A stretch of DNA of 34,304 bases from an uncultured bacterium (GCA_949296775.1 CASFQA010000002.1:1-34304), one strand, 5' to 3'; positions 16,836-26,565 are shown, numbered from the stretch's first letter. A program made the numbers and translations. The notes: a model not told the origin generated them from the letters alone.

Positions 16836-16863
16836 ATTATTCCACATTTGCACTTTTTTTCAA
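16836..16863 (-). promoter_or_regulatory. Promoter of the XRE-MNT / HEPN operon
   Basis: On the minus strand TTGAAA (16863-16858), 16 nt, AATAAT (16841-16836), then 7 nt to ATG. One GTGCA arm of the operator lies inside the spacer, and the paired palindrome sits directly upstream of -35, so repressor binding would block polymerase. This fits autoregulation by the HTH antitoxin. Confidence 0.55.
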
Positions 16864-16913
16864 AACTAAAAGTGCATTTTTGCACTTATTGATAATGAGA
16901 GAAAGTGCAAATT
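16847..16913. repeat. Operator repeat, promoter copy (67 bp)
   Basis: Four GTGCA/TGCAC arms arranged as TTTGCACTTT, then AAAAGTGCATTTTTGCACTTAT (a tight palindrome), then AAAGTGCAA. It fills the space between the queH stop and the XRE-MNT promoter, and partly overlaps the promoter. It is the near-identical partner of 15888-15954; together they bracket the toxin-antitoxin pair as direct repeats about 960 bp apart. Confidence 0.88.
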
Positions 16914-17558
16914 AACAATCGGCCTTCCGCTTTAGATATTCCTCGTAAGAGGCGCGGCAACCGCAGTATTGCTGATTGTATAGTCCATAATGATCGCGGA
17001 TCTTAACCCCTTTAAGCGCTCCATCCTTCTTCTTGAAGTCGGTATAGAGATAGGGGACCGAAGGGTGCTGGGCTTCAAGTTTCCGCCCCACTTCGTTTAG
17101 GACCACGCTCGACTTTTGGCGCGACACCGTCATGACGGTTGTGAAGTAATCGAAATGATGATCCTCGGCGTATTGATAGGCTTCGTCCATCCGATACTCA
17201 TAGCAACGGTGGCATCGTTGGCTGCCTTCCGGCAAATGCTCATAAGGTTCGATGAACTCGTAATAGGCGTCCGGGTCATAAGGGGGGATGACCAAACCGA
17301 TATCAAACCCATAGTCTCGTTTAAGGTAATCCAAGAGCTTTTTCAATTCGCCCAACCTTCTTTCGTATTCCTCGCTGGGGTAGATATTGGGGTTGCAATA
17401 ATAGATGGTGACGTCGAAATGGGGGCAAAGATAAGTCAAAGGAAAGCAGGCGCAGGGCCCGCAGCAGACATGGAAAAGCAACCTTTTCCGCTCGCCCCGC
17501 AAAGAGGCGATGACCGCTTGTCCGAAATCGTAATAACGGGTCTTCTTATTGTTGTCCG

Positions 17559-17562
<4 letters not shown>
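16912..17562 (-). CDS. queH: Epoxyqueuosine reductase QueH
   Basis: A 216-residue enzyme for the last step of queuosine synthesis: reduction of epoxyqueuosine in tRNA to queuosine. It replaces the unrelated cobalamin-dependent QueG. The cysteine motif [14 protein letters not shown] (C33, C34, C37, C39) and the second motif [12 protein letters not shown] identify the family, which uses an iron-sulfur cluster. [12 protein letters not shown] is also typical. It overlaps queA by 4 nt and is the last gene of the que operon. No clear terminator follows; the TA operator begins at its stop codon. Confidence 0.94.
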
Positions 17563-19762
<2,200 letters not shown>

Positions 19763-19776
19763 TTACAAATCCCCTT

Positions 19777-20289
19777 TCAATACTTAAAGGGGTAATGCCG
19801 AGAGGGCTGGATCGCCTTAAAGAACCCTTTGTTGTTTCGAATCAGCATGAAGAAAAGATAGCCGACCCCGATGGCGATGGTCTCGCCGGCAGAGACTAAG
19901 CCCGATTGATACCAATAGCTGCTCCACGGCAGCTCCAGCAGCCAGCAAAGTTCGGCCCCGACCACGAAGGCGTTGATGGCGATGGGATATAGACAAGCAA
20001 TCAATAACCTAGGCGAGGCAAAGGAAATCAAAATGCAGGAAAGGAAAGTGGCGGCGGTCCCGATGAGGATATCGGGCCAGCCTAGAGTCGAGCCAAGGTT
20101 AGCCAAGAAGCAGCCGACGGTGACGCCGCTTATGAAATCGGGTCGGAAGAAGCAAAGCAGGCAGAGGAGCTCAGCGAAACGGATCTGCATCGGCCCATAG
20201 GATATGCCGCTTAAAAGCAGGCATAACAAAAAATAAATCGCCCCGACAATACCGTTTTGGGCGATCTTAAGAAGAAGTTTGTCTGACAC
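19777..20289 (-). CDS. queT: QueT-family preQ1/queuosine-precursor transporter (ECF S component)
   Basis: A 170-residue integral membrane protein with about five to six hydrophobic segments. The N-terminal AQNGIVGAIYFLLCLLLSG and the PMQIRFAELLCLLCFFRP motif are characteristic of the QueT/DUF988 family. These are substrate-binding subunits of ECF transporters that need a shared energising module, which is not in this window. The start is GTG at 20289, with SD AGGAGG 8 nt upstream; that SD lies in the riboswitch pseudoknot. It heads the queT-tgt-queA-queH operon. No queC/D/E/F genes are nearby, so the context points to salvage rather than de novo synthesis. Confidence 0.9.
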   Translation of the reverse strand: MSDKLLLKIAQNGIVGAIYFLLCLLLSGISYGPMQIRFAELLCLLCFFRPDFISGVTVGCFLANLGSTLGWPDILIGTAATFLSCILISFASPRLLIACLYPIAINAFVVGAELCWLLELPWSSYWYQSGLVSAGETIAIGVGYLFFMLIRNNKGFFKAIQPSRHYPFKY

Positions 20290-20297
20290 GATAAGTG

Positions 20298-20341
20298 CCT
20301 CCTGATTTTTTAACGCTGGGTACCGAGGACTAACAGCGCAG
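20298..20341 (-). promoter_or_regulatory. preQ1-I-like riboswitch overlapping the queT ribosome binding site
   Basis: On the minus strand: CGCTG stem, loop TTAGTCCTCGGTAC, then the closing strand in CCAGCG, then the A-rich tail TTAAAAAATCAGGAGG. This is the H-type pseudoknot plan of class I preQ1 aptamers: short P1, loop, A-rich strand crossing the minor groove. The loop CCUC/UCCU can pair with the tail AGGAGG, which is also the queT SD. Ligand binding would therefore hide the SD and shut translation. Position in front of a queT-tgt-queA-queH operon supports it strongly; class/type assignment is by eye. Confidence 0.72.
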
Positions 20342-20347
20342 TTCCGG

Positions 20348-20376
20348 ATTATAGACTTCTTGACTTAGCAAGGCAA
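20348..20376 (-). promoter_or_regulatory. Sigma-A promoter of the queuosine operon
   Basis: On the minus strand TTGCCT (20376-20371), a 17-nt spacer, then a perfect TATAAT (20353-20348). The expected transcription start falls 1-2 nt before the riboswitch stem, consistent with a very short leader that is almost only the aptamer. Confidence 0.75.
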
Positions 20377-20430
20377 AAAATTGGGTGCTTTTTTGATAAA
20401 GCCTGCAAAAACAAAGCAAATCGTTTAAAT

Positions 20431-21811
20431 TCACTCCGGATCGAATGGGGTGAACAAGGCGAACATAGAATAGAAGGGGAAATTTTGACGACCGAGTTTT
20501 TCGTTATATGGTTCAGAAGTGATGATTATGCCTTTCCGAACGGTGTCCATATGCTTGCTTTCCAGAAGATCCAAAGATTTCAAAGCATGGTAACTAGAGG
20601 ATCTGCATTCCACCGGTTGAACCTTTCCATGCCTTTCGAAAGCAAAGTCGACTTCATACGAATAAACGGTCGAGTCTTTGGTTTCGGTCCAAGAAAAGTA
20701 ATGAGGATCAAGACCGGCTAATTTTAATTGCTGAGCCACGGCGTTTTCATATATATAGCCGAAGTGGCCCCTTAAATCGCCATCGATGAACTTATCGTAA
20801 TGCTCATCGATATTTTCGGGGAAATAGCAAAGGCAATGAGCTAATCCCAAATCGTTATAGAAGCCTTTAAAATAAGTGTCGTCCTCGGTTAAAGACAAAC
20901 CAATGTCCGGATTCTTCGCCCTTTTGACAATGTAGCCAATTTGGCTTTCGGCTAATTTGTTAACGGTTTCTAAGGAAGTTGGCGAATTAGGTCGGGAGTT
21001 GATATCGGAAAACTGGAACCGAAAACTATTTCGACCTAGGCATTTAGGGAAGTTCTCATACATCGTCCTACAATGGGTGCCGTATCTGCGGTCAATGGCC
21101 TCTAGGTCTTTGCGAAACAAAGAGAGTATTACCTTTTGGCTCTCAATGACCTCCCAGTAAGAACGAGTTTTAACATAAGCCTCGACCGCTTCCGGCATTC
21201 CCCCAATCAACATATAGGTACGGAACAGACGCATGCAATCATCGTGATTTATAGAAAACAATTGATAATTTTTAGCTTGTGCCGCCGTTTTAATGGAATC
21301 GGCGACGTTCGACATACCTATATTGATCAGGAACTCTTCAAAATCTAAAGGGGCGAAAACAACTTGCCGTTCTTTTGAAGGAAGCAATATATCCAAGGAG
21401 TTCAACTCAATCGATACGGCCGATCCCGTTTCGATAAAAACGATAACGCCCATCATCGGTGAGCTGTTTTATTGCTTGCCGCGCTCAAGAGCAAAATTAA
21501 ATCTCGTCAAATATGATTAAACTCCCGCGCGGGAGAACGGGCTTTTTCAGGGCAAAAAACAAACGATTGTAAAAAGCATCAACGTCGCCCAAATCATCAA
21601 AACAACGTTTAACCCGAACGTCCTCGGCAGAAAAATCAATGAGATAGTAGTTATCAAAAAAGTGTTTTCCAATATACTTTGCCGCGGTTGTCTTGCCGGT
21701 CCGTCTGGGGCCATTAAAAAATAACGCGTTCTGGCTTTCTGACTTCGCCCAGCGTTCTAAATAACTGTAAACTTTTCTAAATAGTGGTTTTTCTAACATA
21801 CCGCAGATCAC
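20431..21811 (-). pseudogene. Decayed AAA-family ATPase with DUF4143 C-terminus
   Basis: The 5' part (21811-21497) encodes the Walker A GPRRTGKTT and Walker B LIIFDE, then stops. In the same frame there follow TAA (21499-21497), TGA (21487-21485), and a coding-looking ARQAIKQLTDDGRYRF. An extra T in a run of five (21436-21440 as A on the + strand) then shifts to the frame of the 3' part (FIETGSAVS.., ending FTPFDPE). The two stops look like CAA to TAA and CGA to TGA changes. The 3' part keeps the DUF4143 core and a degenerate nuclease-like end (EVDFAFERHGKVQPVECRSS, where family members usually have EVKS). Such proteins are accessory, mobile and often toxin-antitoxin-like; their function is poorly known. 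Confidence 0.85.
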
Positions 21812-21822
21812 TATAGGCCAAC

Positions 21823-21898
21823 TGCGGTTTTTTGTATTGCTACATTCTAAAAAATGCGGTTTTTTGATTTTCTAAGTGGCCAAAAATGCGGTTTTTTG
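21823..21898. repeat. Three 12-bp direct repeats with an exact 32-bp period
   Basis: TGCGGTTTTTTG occurs at 21823-21834, 21855-21866 and 21887-21898, each start exactly 32 bp apart. The 20-bp spacers share TTCTAA and a terminal A5, so the whole unit looks like a diverged 32-bp tandem repeat. The first copy also forms an inverted repeat with ACCGCAG at 21800-21806. It lies directly upstream of the ATPase pseudogene, where an operator array would be. Three helical turns per unit would place the motifs on one DNA face. Confidence 0.8.
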
Positions 21899-21949
21899 AA
21901 TAACTCTGAACGATTCCAAACAAAAAGGCACTTCAAAATTCTTAGACAA

Positions 21950-21969
21950 CAAAAACTGCCTTCTAAAGG
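21950..21969 (-). terminator. Weak terminator-like hairpin after prs
   Basis: On the minus strand CCTT-TAG-AAGG (21969-21959 region), then CAG and TTTTTG. The stem is only 4 bp, so this is a weak candidate, but its place just behind the prs stop is right. Confidence 0.3.
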
Positions 21970-21974
21970 ACCAA

Positions 21975-22931
21975 TCAATAGAATGACATCCAGGAGTTAG
22001 GGACCGCAGTCCCTTCGACGCTGGCCTTGATGACCCCGGCGATCATATTGGCGATCGAAAGGACCGTCACCCCTTTTATCCGCGGATGCTCGATGGAATT
22101 GGTAACGACCATATCGACGATCGGCGATTGAGCCAACAGCTCAGCCGAGCCCGGGGAGAAGACGGCATGGGTCCCAGCCACTCGGACATCAAGCGCCCCA
22201 CGGGAGAGAATGGCGTGGCTGCAGGCTAAAACCGTTCCGGCGGTATCGATGATGTCATCGACGATCAAACAATGCTTGCCCCGCACCTCACCGACGATAT
22301 TCATGACCTCGGCCACATTAGGGGCCGGACGCCTTTTATCAATGATGGCGATTTCCGAATTGGCAAGTTCAGAAGCTAAGTCCCGAGCGCGATGGATAGA
22401 TCCATGGTCAGGGGAAACGACGACCACATCTTCGGTTTTTATTCCAAGGGCAGCGAATTCTCTCCGGAAATATTCGCCAAATAAGGGAATGGAGGACAAA
22501 TCATCGACCGGACAGGAAAAGAAACCTTGGGTTTGGGGGGTATGCAAATCCATGGTAATGATCCGCGATACCCCGACGGTGTCGAGCAAATCGGCAACCA
22601 ACTTCGCAGTAATCGGCTCCCCCGGCCGGGCGACCCGGTCCTGCCGGCAGAATCCATAATAGGGAATAACCAGGTTTATCTCTTTGGCTTTGGCGTTGCG
22701 GATCCCGTCGATGAAGACCAAAAGCTCCATCAGCCTTTCGGCGGCGGGGGTGGCAGTGCTTTGGATGATGTAGACGGTTTTGCCCCGGACTGAATCGGGT
22801 GAACGGGCCATCACTTCCCCATCAGAAAAATGGGTCACTTCGCTTTGCCCTTGCTCGATGCCGAGTATTTGACAAACCTCTTTGGCTAACGACGGGTTAG
22901 CGGTTAAGGAAAAAACTTTGACGTTATCCAT
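21975..22931 (-). CDS. prs: Ribose-phosphate pyrophosphokinase (PRPP synthetase)
   Basis: A 318-residue cytosolic enzyme. It makes PRPP from ribose-5-phosphate and ATP for nucleotide, His and Trp synthesis and salvage. Visible landmarks: FSDGEVMARSPDSVRG near residues 36-50, PYYGFCRQDRVARPGEPITAK with the ATP-loop Arg near 96-102, MDLHTPQTQGFF, SPDHGSIHRARDLA, and the PRPP loop VDDIIDTAGT at 224-233. Length is normal. It starts 3 nt after the stop of the kinase-fold gene, so the two are one operon. Confidence 0.97.
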   Translation of the reverse strand: MDNVKVFSLTANPSLAKEVCQILGIEQGQSEVTHFSDGEVMARSPDSVRGKTVYIIQSTATPAAERLMELLVFIDGIRNAKAKEINLVIPYYGFCRQDRVARPGEPITAKLVADLLDTVGVSRIITMDLHTPQTQGFFSCPVDDLSSIPLFGEYFRREFAALGIKTEDVVVVSPDHGSIHRARDLASELANSEIAIIDKRRPAPNVAEVMNIVGEVRGKHCLIVDDIIDTAGTVLACSHAILSRGALDVRVAGTHAVFSPGSAELLAQSPIVDMVVTNSIEHPRIKGVTVLSIANMIAGVIKASVEGTAVPNSWMSFY

Positions 22932-22934
22932 TGC

Positions 22935-23519
22935 TCACCAATGCTTGACGGTCACTAAAACGGTGGCTTTGTTCACTTCCGGCTCGCTTAGGGAGGGAAG
23001 AGAAGAAACATCGTAGCCTTTCTTGGTTAACAGGGCCCGTCCCTCTTTGCCTAAGAACCAAGAACGGATCGAGGTCGGCTCCAGCCGGTTCTTATCGGTT
23101 AAGGCCTCCCACTTGGTCGGAAGGTAGAACATCTGCGATCCCCGGAGCATGAAGTTCTGGGGTTCCCAGTCTAACGAGACTTTGGAGAAACGGGCAAAGC
23201 GGTATAAAGAGAACAGGGCCTCGAAATAACGATCATCAAGCGGGCCGTGCGAAAGGGCCTTAAGGCAATCATCTTCAGGGAAATAATCGAAGACAATGAC
23301 TTTGGTCTCGTCATCGTGGTAGCACATCTTCGCCATATTGATCCCGGCGTGCTTGAGTTCCTTATAATCGGCTAGGGCCTGTTCGTAACCGGTCTTATAG
23401 GTCCGGACGCAATAAGTCCGATCGGCCCAGGTGCAAATATAAGTCGTGTGGTCTTCGTGTTCGGCTTTTACCGATTCGACCGTGAATTTTTTGGTTTTGA
23501 CTTGGATAATTTCGTCCAT
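22935..23519 (-). CDS. Small protein with a protein-kinase-like fold, function unknown
   Basis: 194 residues from the ATG at 23519 (a TTG at 23537 could extend it by 6). I do not recognise a named family. Features resembling a reduced kinase/APH fold: CVRTYK (possible beta-3 Lys, K42) followed by a helix EQALADYKELKHAG; a hinge-like KVIVFDYFPEDD; and LDWEPQNFML, which matches the D-x-x-P-x-N catalytic loop pattern (D117, N122). The expected DFG is not present; the position reads MFYLPTK. It could be a lipopolysaccharide- or RIO-like kinase, a pseudokinase or a structural relic. A -10-like TAAAAT ends 8 nt before ATG, suggesting a leaderless transcript that continues into prs. Confidence 0.75.
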   Translation of the reverse strand: MDEIIQVKTKKFTVESVKAEHEDHTTYICTWADRTYCVRTYKTGYEQALADYKELKHAGINMAKMCYHDDETKVIVFDYFPEDDCLKALSHGPLDDRYFEALFSLYRFARFSKVSLDWEPQNFMLRGSQMFYLPTKWEALTDKNRLEPTSIRSWFLGKEGRALLTKKGYDVSSLPSLSEPEVNKATVLVTVKHW

Positions 23520-23527
23520 ACGGGACA

Positions 23528-23533
23528 ATTTTA
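23528..23533 (-). promoter_or_regulatory. -10 box of a possible leaderless promoter (kinase-fold gene / prs)
   Basis: TAAAAT on the minus strand, then TGTCCCGT (8 nt) and ATG. No SD is present. The -35 region (TTTATT at a 17-nt spacing) is weak. Confidence 0.4.
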
Positions 23534-23766
23534 GCAAAAGTCGGAACCATAATAAACGACGGCGGAAAATAGGAAAGCATTTTCTTTGCCCTTGTAGGGG
23601 AATAGTTCAATGCACTTACGTCAATAATTAGGCCGAAAATCGCAATTTTCGATGGTTTTGAACCGGAACTTAGACTTTTTGATGCCAGAAAGAAATTTTG
23701 GCTGCGGTAGTCCTATTTGCCCAAACAGAAGGATACGAGTTACTAGACCAGGGCTTCGTCCTTCTT

Positions 23767-23772
23767 TATCAT
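23767..23772 (+). promoter_or_regulatory. -10 box of a possible leaderless promoter (P-loop kinase gene)
   Basis: TATCAT, then ATGCGCGT (8 nt) and ATG. TAGACC at 23744-23749 gives a 17-nt spacer and matches TTGACA at 4 of 6. A hairpin (GAAGG .. ACGA / TCGT CCTTC, 23731-23766 region) overlaps the -35, possibly an operator. Confidence 0.4.
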
Positions 23773-23780
23773 ATGCGCGT

Positions 23781-24296
23781 ATGCGCACGCTTTACTTGCT
23801 ATCCGCCCTGCCGGGATCAGGCAAATCGACCTGGGCTCGCCGCTTTAAGGAAAACCATAATCACGTTTATGTCGTTTCCAGCGACGAAATCCGAATCGAG
23901 CTATTCGGCCGGGCCGATGATTTTTCCAATGAGGAATTGACTTGGAGCACCTTTTTGCAACGCATACACTTTTACGGAGAGCAAGACGAAGAAGCCAACG
24001 TCATCGCCGATTCGACGAACCTGACCAATTACTTTCGAGAGTACTATAGGCTGAAGACCCCGGAGTTCGATAAGCACATCCTAGTGGTCTTCGATATCCC
24101 CTTGGAAGACGTCTTCGCCCAAAACCGCATGCGGAAGAAGGAAAAGATCGTGCCCGACGAGGCCATGCGGAAAATGGCCGCCCAATACGAACCCCTCTCC
24201 CAAGAAACGGCTGATGGTTTCGATGAAGTCATCCGCGTCGGGCCGGATTTCATCGCCGAGGAATTAAGACGGCAAAAAGAGAAAGCCGGGCGTTAA
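23781..24296 (+). CDS. P-loop kinase of the zeta-toxin / polynucleotide-kinase-like AAA_33 type
   Basis: 171 residues from the ATG at 23781. Walker A is at the very start (ALPGSGKST, residues about 8-16), followed by VVSSDEIRIELFG, VIADSTNLTNYFREYY (Walker-B-like region with D and the nucleotide-kinase DxTN motif), and a lid with RMRKKEKIVPDEAMRKM. This arrangement fits small ATP-binding kinases that phosphorylate nucleic-acid ends or small molecules; the substrate cannot be read from sequence. The frame is open upstream to 23652, but those residues are not kinase-like, and conserved homology starts at MRTLYLL. It is followed 23 nt later by a separate promoter and gene. Confidence 0.85.
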   Translation: MRTLYLLSALPGSGKSTWARRFKENHNHVYVVSSDEIRIELFGRADDFSNEELTWSTFLQRIHFYGEQDEEANVIADSTNLTNYFREYYRLKTPEFDKHILVVFDIPLEDVFAQNRMRKKEKIVPDEAMRKMAAQYEPLSQETADGFDEVIRVGPDFIAEELRRQKEKAGR

Positions 24297-24306
24297 AGCA
24301 AATTGA

Positions 24307-24312
24307 TACAAT
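24307..24312 (+). promoter_or_regulatory. -10 box of a possible leaderless promoter (first RDD-like gene)
   Basis: TACAAT, then TATTTCT (7 nt) and ATG at 24320. There is no SD. No convincing -35 is visible. Confidence 0.4.
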
Positions 24313-24319
24313 TATTTCT

Positions 24320-25459
24320 ATGGACGAAGATAAAGCTGAACAACAAAGCAACCGAGGGGCGACCCTCGACGTCTTTCCCCTAAGCAAAGGAAAAAGAATG
24401 CTCTTGTTTTTGGGGGATTTTTTCCTCGTTTTCATTTTGGCGTTGTTTTTATCGAATATCGTCGTCTACCCCATCGCCAAAAGCGCCACCGACTACGACA
24501 CGAAAGAATCGCTTAATGTCGCCAACCAACAAGGACGATATACCATCCTGTACGAAAACCACCTTCTGTTCAATGAGTCCGCCGAAACGAAGAACAGTCT
24601 AGAAGACAACCTCGAGTACACATATTCTCGCTTTCTAAGTTACTACGTCGTCGGCGCCTCAATTGAAAACGAGATATATCACAACTATTATTCCCAATAT
24701 CACAACCAAGACGGGAAATCTTTATTAAAACTATATAAAGCATACGATTTAAGCGAGTTCTTTGATTTTGGGACAATAAATGGCGAAGGTTTGCCGGCTC
24801 TAAAGGAAAAATATCAGGAGGAGTTCGCTCCTAAGTATGAAGAGGGCAACGAAATGAGCGAAACCGGCCAAATAAATTATAACTATCTTTTTGAGCACTT
24901 CTTCTTGTCGATGTATTACACCATGGTCGACGACATCAAATTCAACGATTTGCATCTCCCCAACAACGAGCTTTCCGCTTCCTATAACGACCTGACGGAA
25001 AAAATCGAAGAATTCAACGATTTTTACGATTCAACCGCAATCATTTGCTCATCAATATCTTTTGGCGCGGCCGCCGTTGCCTTATATTTCGTTTACCCGC
25101 TTCTCAATAAACGCGGGCGGACCCCAACTCAATCAGTCATGAAAATCGAACGGGTTGAGAAAGGCACATATAAGATCCTGTCCAGACCGCGCCGCTGCCT
25201 AAGCGGGTTGTATATGAGCATACTGACATTGCCCTGTCTCCTTTTCGTCCCCGTTCCGACGGTTTCGATAAATTACGTCTTCTCCATCACTGGTATGTTT
25301 GGAATTTCCATGGTTGGCTTGATTGGGGTTATCGCCTCGATGCTTATGGTTATTTTCGATAAATTCAATCGTGGTCTGACGGAACTTCTGACATTTTCGA
25401 TCGCTTTGAAGGAAGAAATGTTGGATGAAGTTTATAAGGTGAAAGGCTATTACGTATGA
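24320..25459 (+). CDS. RDD-like membrane protein with a large extracytoplasmic insert
   Basis: A 379-residue protein. A hydrophobic helix lies at about 27-50 (MLLFLGDFFLVFILALFLSN). Then comes a polar region of about 190 residues rich in Tyr, Asn and Glu (about 51-240), presumably outside the membrane, and then three to four further hydrophobic segments (near 241-262, 292-320, 325-345). Between TM2 and TM3 the segment NKRGRTPTQSVMKIERV resembles the GRTPGKxxxGLRVV motif of RDD proteins. RDD proteins are membrane proteins of mostly unknown transport role. The next gene has the same plan, so the two are probably paralogs acting together. It overlaps that gene by 4 nt. Confidence 0.75.
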   Translation: MDEDKAEQQSNRGATLDVFPLSKGKRMLLFLGDFFLVFILALFLSNIVVYPIAKSATDYDTKESLNVANQQGRYTILYENHLLFNESAETKNSLEDNLEYTYSRFLSYYVVGASIENEIYHNYYSQYHNQDGKSLLKLYKAYDLSEFFDFGTINGEGLPALKEKYQEEFAPKYEEGNEMSETGQINYNYLFEHFFLSMYYTMVDDIKFNDLHLPNNELSASYNDLTEKIEEFNDFYDSTAIICSSISFGAAAVALYFVYPLLNKRGRTPTQSVMKIERVEKGTYKILSRPRRCLSGLYMSILTLPCLLFVPVPTVSINYVFSITGMFGISMVGLIGVIASMLMVIFDKFNRGLTELLTFSIALKEEMLDEVYKVKGYYV

Positions 25460-26469
25460 GCGAAGAACAAACCGAAAACCTCTTGCCTGAAATCAAATAT
25501 CGACGCGCTAAATTTTGGCGGCGGATATTTGCCAATCTGCTCGACATAATAATTCTTATTGTTTCAACTTTCCTTCTTTTTGCCGGAGTCAGGGCCCTAG
25601 CCAGTTGCTTTGATTCCGTTTCTTCATCTCAACTCCGGCTAAAGGAAATGCGAGAGGACTCAGGGCTTTACCATCCAAAAGAGGAGGAAAGCAATGAACT
25701 CGTTTCTATTGCCGATTATTTAGAAGATTCGTCCGATTACACTGCGGCCGATAAATATTATTTTGCAGAAGAAACGATTTTCGATTTTGCCGAATATGCT
25801 GGCGTTCAGGTCAGCGATGATTTAAAAAGCGAAATTATCAACGCCTATAATGAATTTCGACTCGAACAGTCATACCTCGGAAAACCCTATTTCATCGTGG
25901 AGAATTCCCAAATCAAGGAAAACGTAGATTGCAAAGCCTCAAAAATCCTTTACTTTCAAAACATCGCTGCTCCATTCCTGAACGATTATTGCGAAGGGTG
26001 CTTAGCTTCAAAATTCCCTGAATACGTAGATTTGACATTGTTCAATTCTCGCTTGTTATTTCTGGTTGAACTTCCGCTATCCTACGCTCTTGCCGGTATC
26101 CTAACTTACCTCGTTCCAACTATCATATTCCGCCGAGGAAGAAAGACATTTGGCAAAGCGTTATACAAAATTGGCCTAGTCGATTCCCGGGTTTTGAACC
26201 CTACCTGGAAACGAAGCCTTGCCCGCTTTGCCATTTTCTACTTCGCAATTCTGCTGTTGTCATTAGTGACGTTCGCCATACCGGTTATCATCTCAGTTAC
26301 CATGATGGGTTTTTCAAAGAAAAAACAAGGTTTTGCGGATTATATGCTTGATTTGCAAGAAATCGACACTGCTGGTTCGACAATTTTCTTTAACATTGAG
26401 GAAGCAGAGGTCAGCAACGTCAATAACTATAAAAAACCGGTGGATTTTCAATCAATTACACGCGAATAA
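25456..26469 (+). CDS. RDD-family membrane protein with an extracytoplasmic insert
   Basis: A 337-residue protein. It opens with RRAKFWRRIFANLLDIIIL, where the R-x-x-A-x-L(L)D pattern is the RDD first-helix signature, and TM1 follows (about 25-47). Residues about 50-200 are polar and probably outside. TM2 is near 203-222, then FRRGRKTFGKALYKIGLVD (RDD motif, near 226-245), then SLARFAIFYFAILLLSLVTFAIPVII (TM3/4). The ATG overlaps the previous stop (ATGA), so the two are coupled. The A+T-richer codon use differs from the sugar transporter genes. The function is unknown; a two-subunit membrane complex is plausible. Confidence 0.8.
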   Translation: MSEEQTENLLPEIKYRRAKFWRRIFANLLDIIILIVSTFLLFAGVRALASCFDSVSSSQLRLKEMREDSGLYHPKEEESNELVSIADYLEDSSDYTAADKYYFAEETIFDFAEYAGVQVSDDLKSEIINAYNEFRLEQSYLGKPYFIVENSQIKENVDCKASKILYFQNIAAPFLNDYCEGCLASKFPEYVDLTLFNSRLLFLVELPLSYALAGILTYLVPTIIFRRGRKTFGKALYKIGLVDSRVLNPTWKRSLARFAIFYFAILLLSLVTFAIPVIISVTMMGFSKKKQGFADYMLDLQEIDTAGSTIFFNIEEAEVSNVNNYKKPVDFQSITRE

Positions 26470-26477
26470 GTCCAAAA

Positions 26478-26497
26478 TTAAATTTAATTAAATTTAA
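26478..26497. repeat. Perfect 20-bp A/T palindrome between the RDD genes and the next unit
   Basis: TTAAATTTAATTAAATTTAA is its own reverse complement. It sits just after the stop of the second RDD gene and could be a bidirectional transcript end or a protein-binding site; there is no G+C stem, so it would be a weak terminator. Confidence 0.6.
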
Positions 26498-26526
26498 AAT
26501 ATGTGGAAGCACTTCGAAAAAAAGCA

Positions 26527-26557
26527 AGGTGCATTTGTTTTCGCACCTATGTATAAT
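26527..26557 (+). promoter_or_regulatory. Promoter with an inverted-repeat operator before the 700-residue membrane protein
   Basis: AGGTGC (26527-26532), a 10-nt loop and GCACCT (26543-26548) form a perfect inverted repeat in the -35 region. It is followed by TATAAT at 26552-26557 and ATG 8 nt later (26566). No TTGACA-like -35 is recognisable, so an activator, or a repressor bound to the repeat, probably controls it. There is no SD, so the mRNA may be leaderless. Confidence 0.55.
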
Positions 26558-26565
26558 TAGCGCGT

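Noticed and set aside
21823-21898. A short CRISPR array, because of three evenly spaced repeats
   Set aside because: The repeats are only 12 bp with a T6 run, the spacers are 20 bp and share sequence, and no cas genes are present. A degenerate tandem repeat explains it better.
23630-23760. A tRNA-like segment, because of a GGTTCAAAACC on the minus strand
   Set aside because: No 5-bp T stem, anticodon arm or 7-bp acceptor stem can be built around it.
23652-23780. A longer N-terminus for the P-loop kinase
   Set aside because: The 43 extra residues are Arg/Pro-rich and do not resemble kinases; Walker A normally lies close to the N-terminus, as it does from the ATG at 23781.
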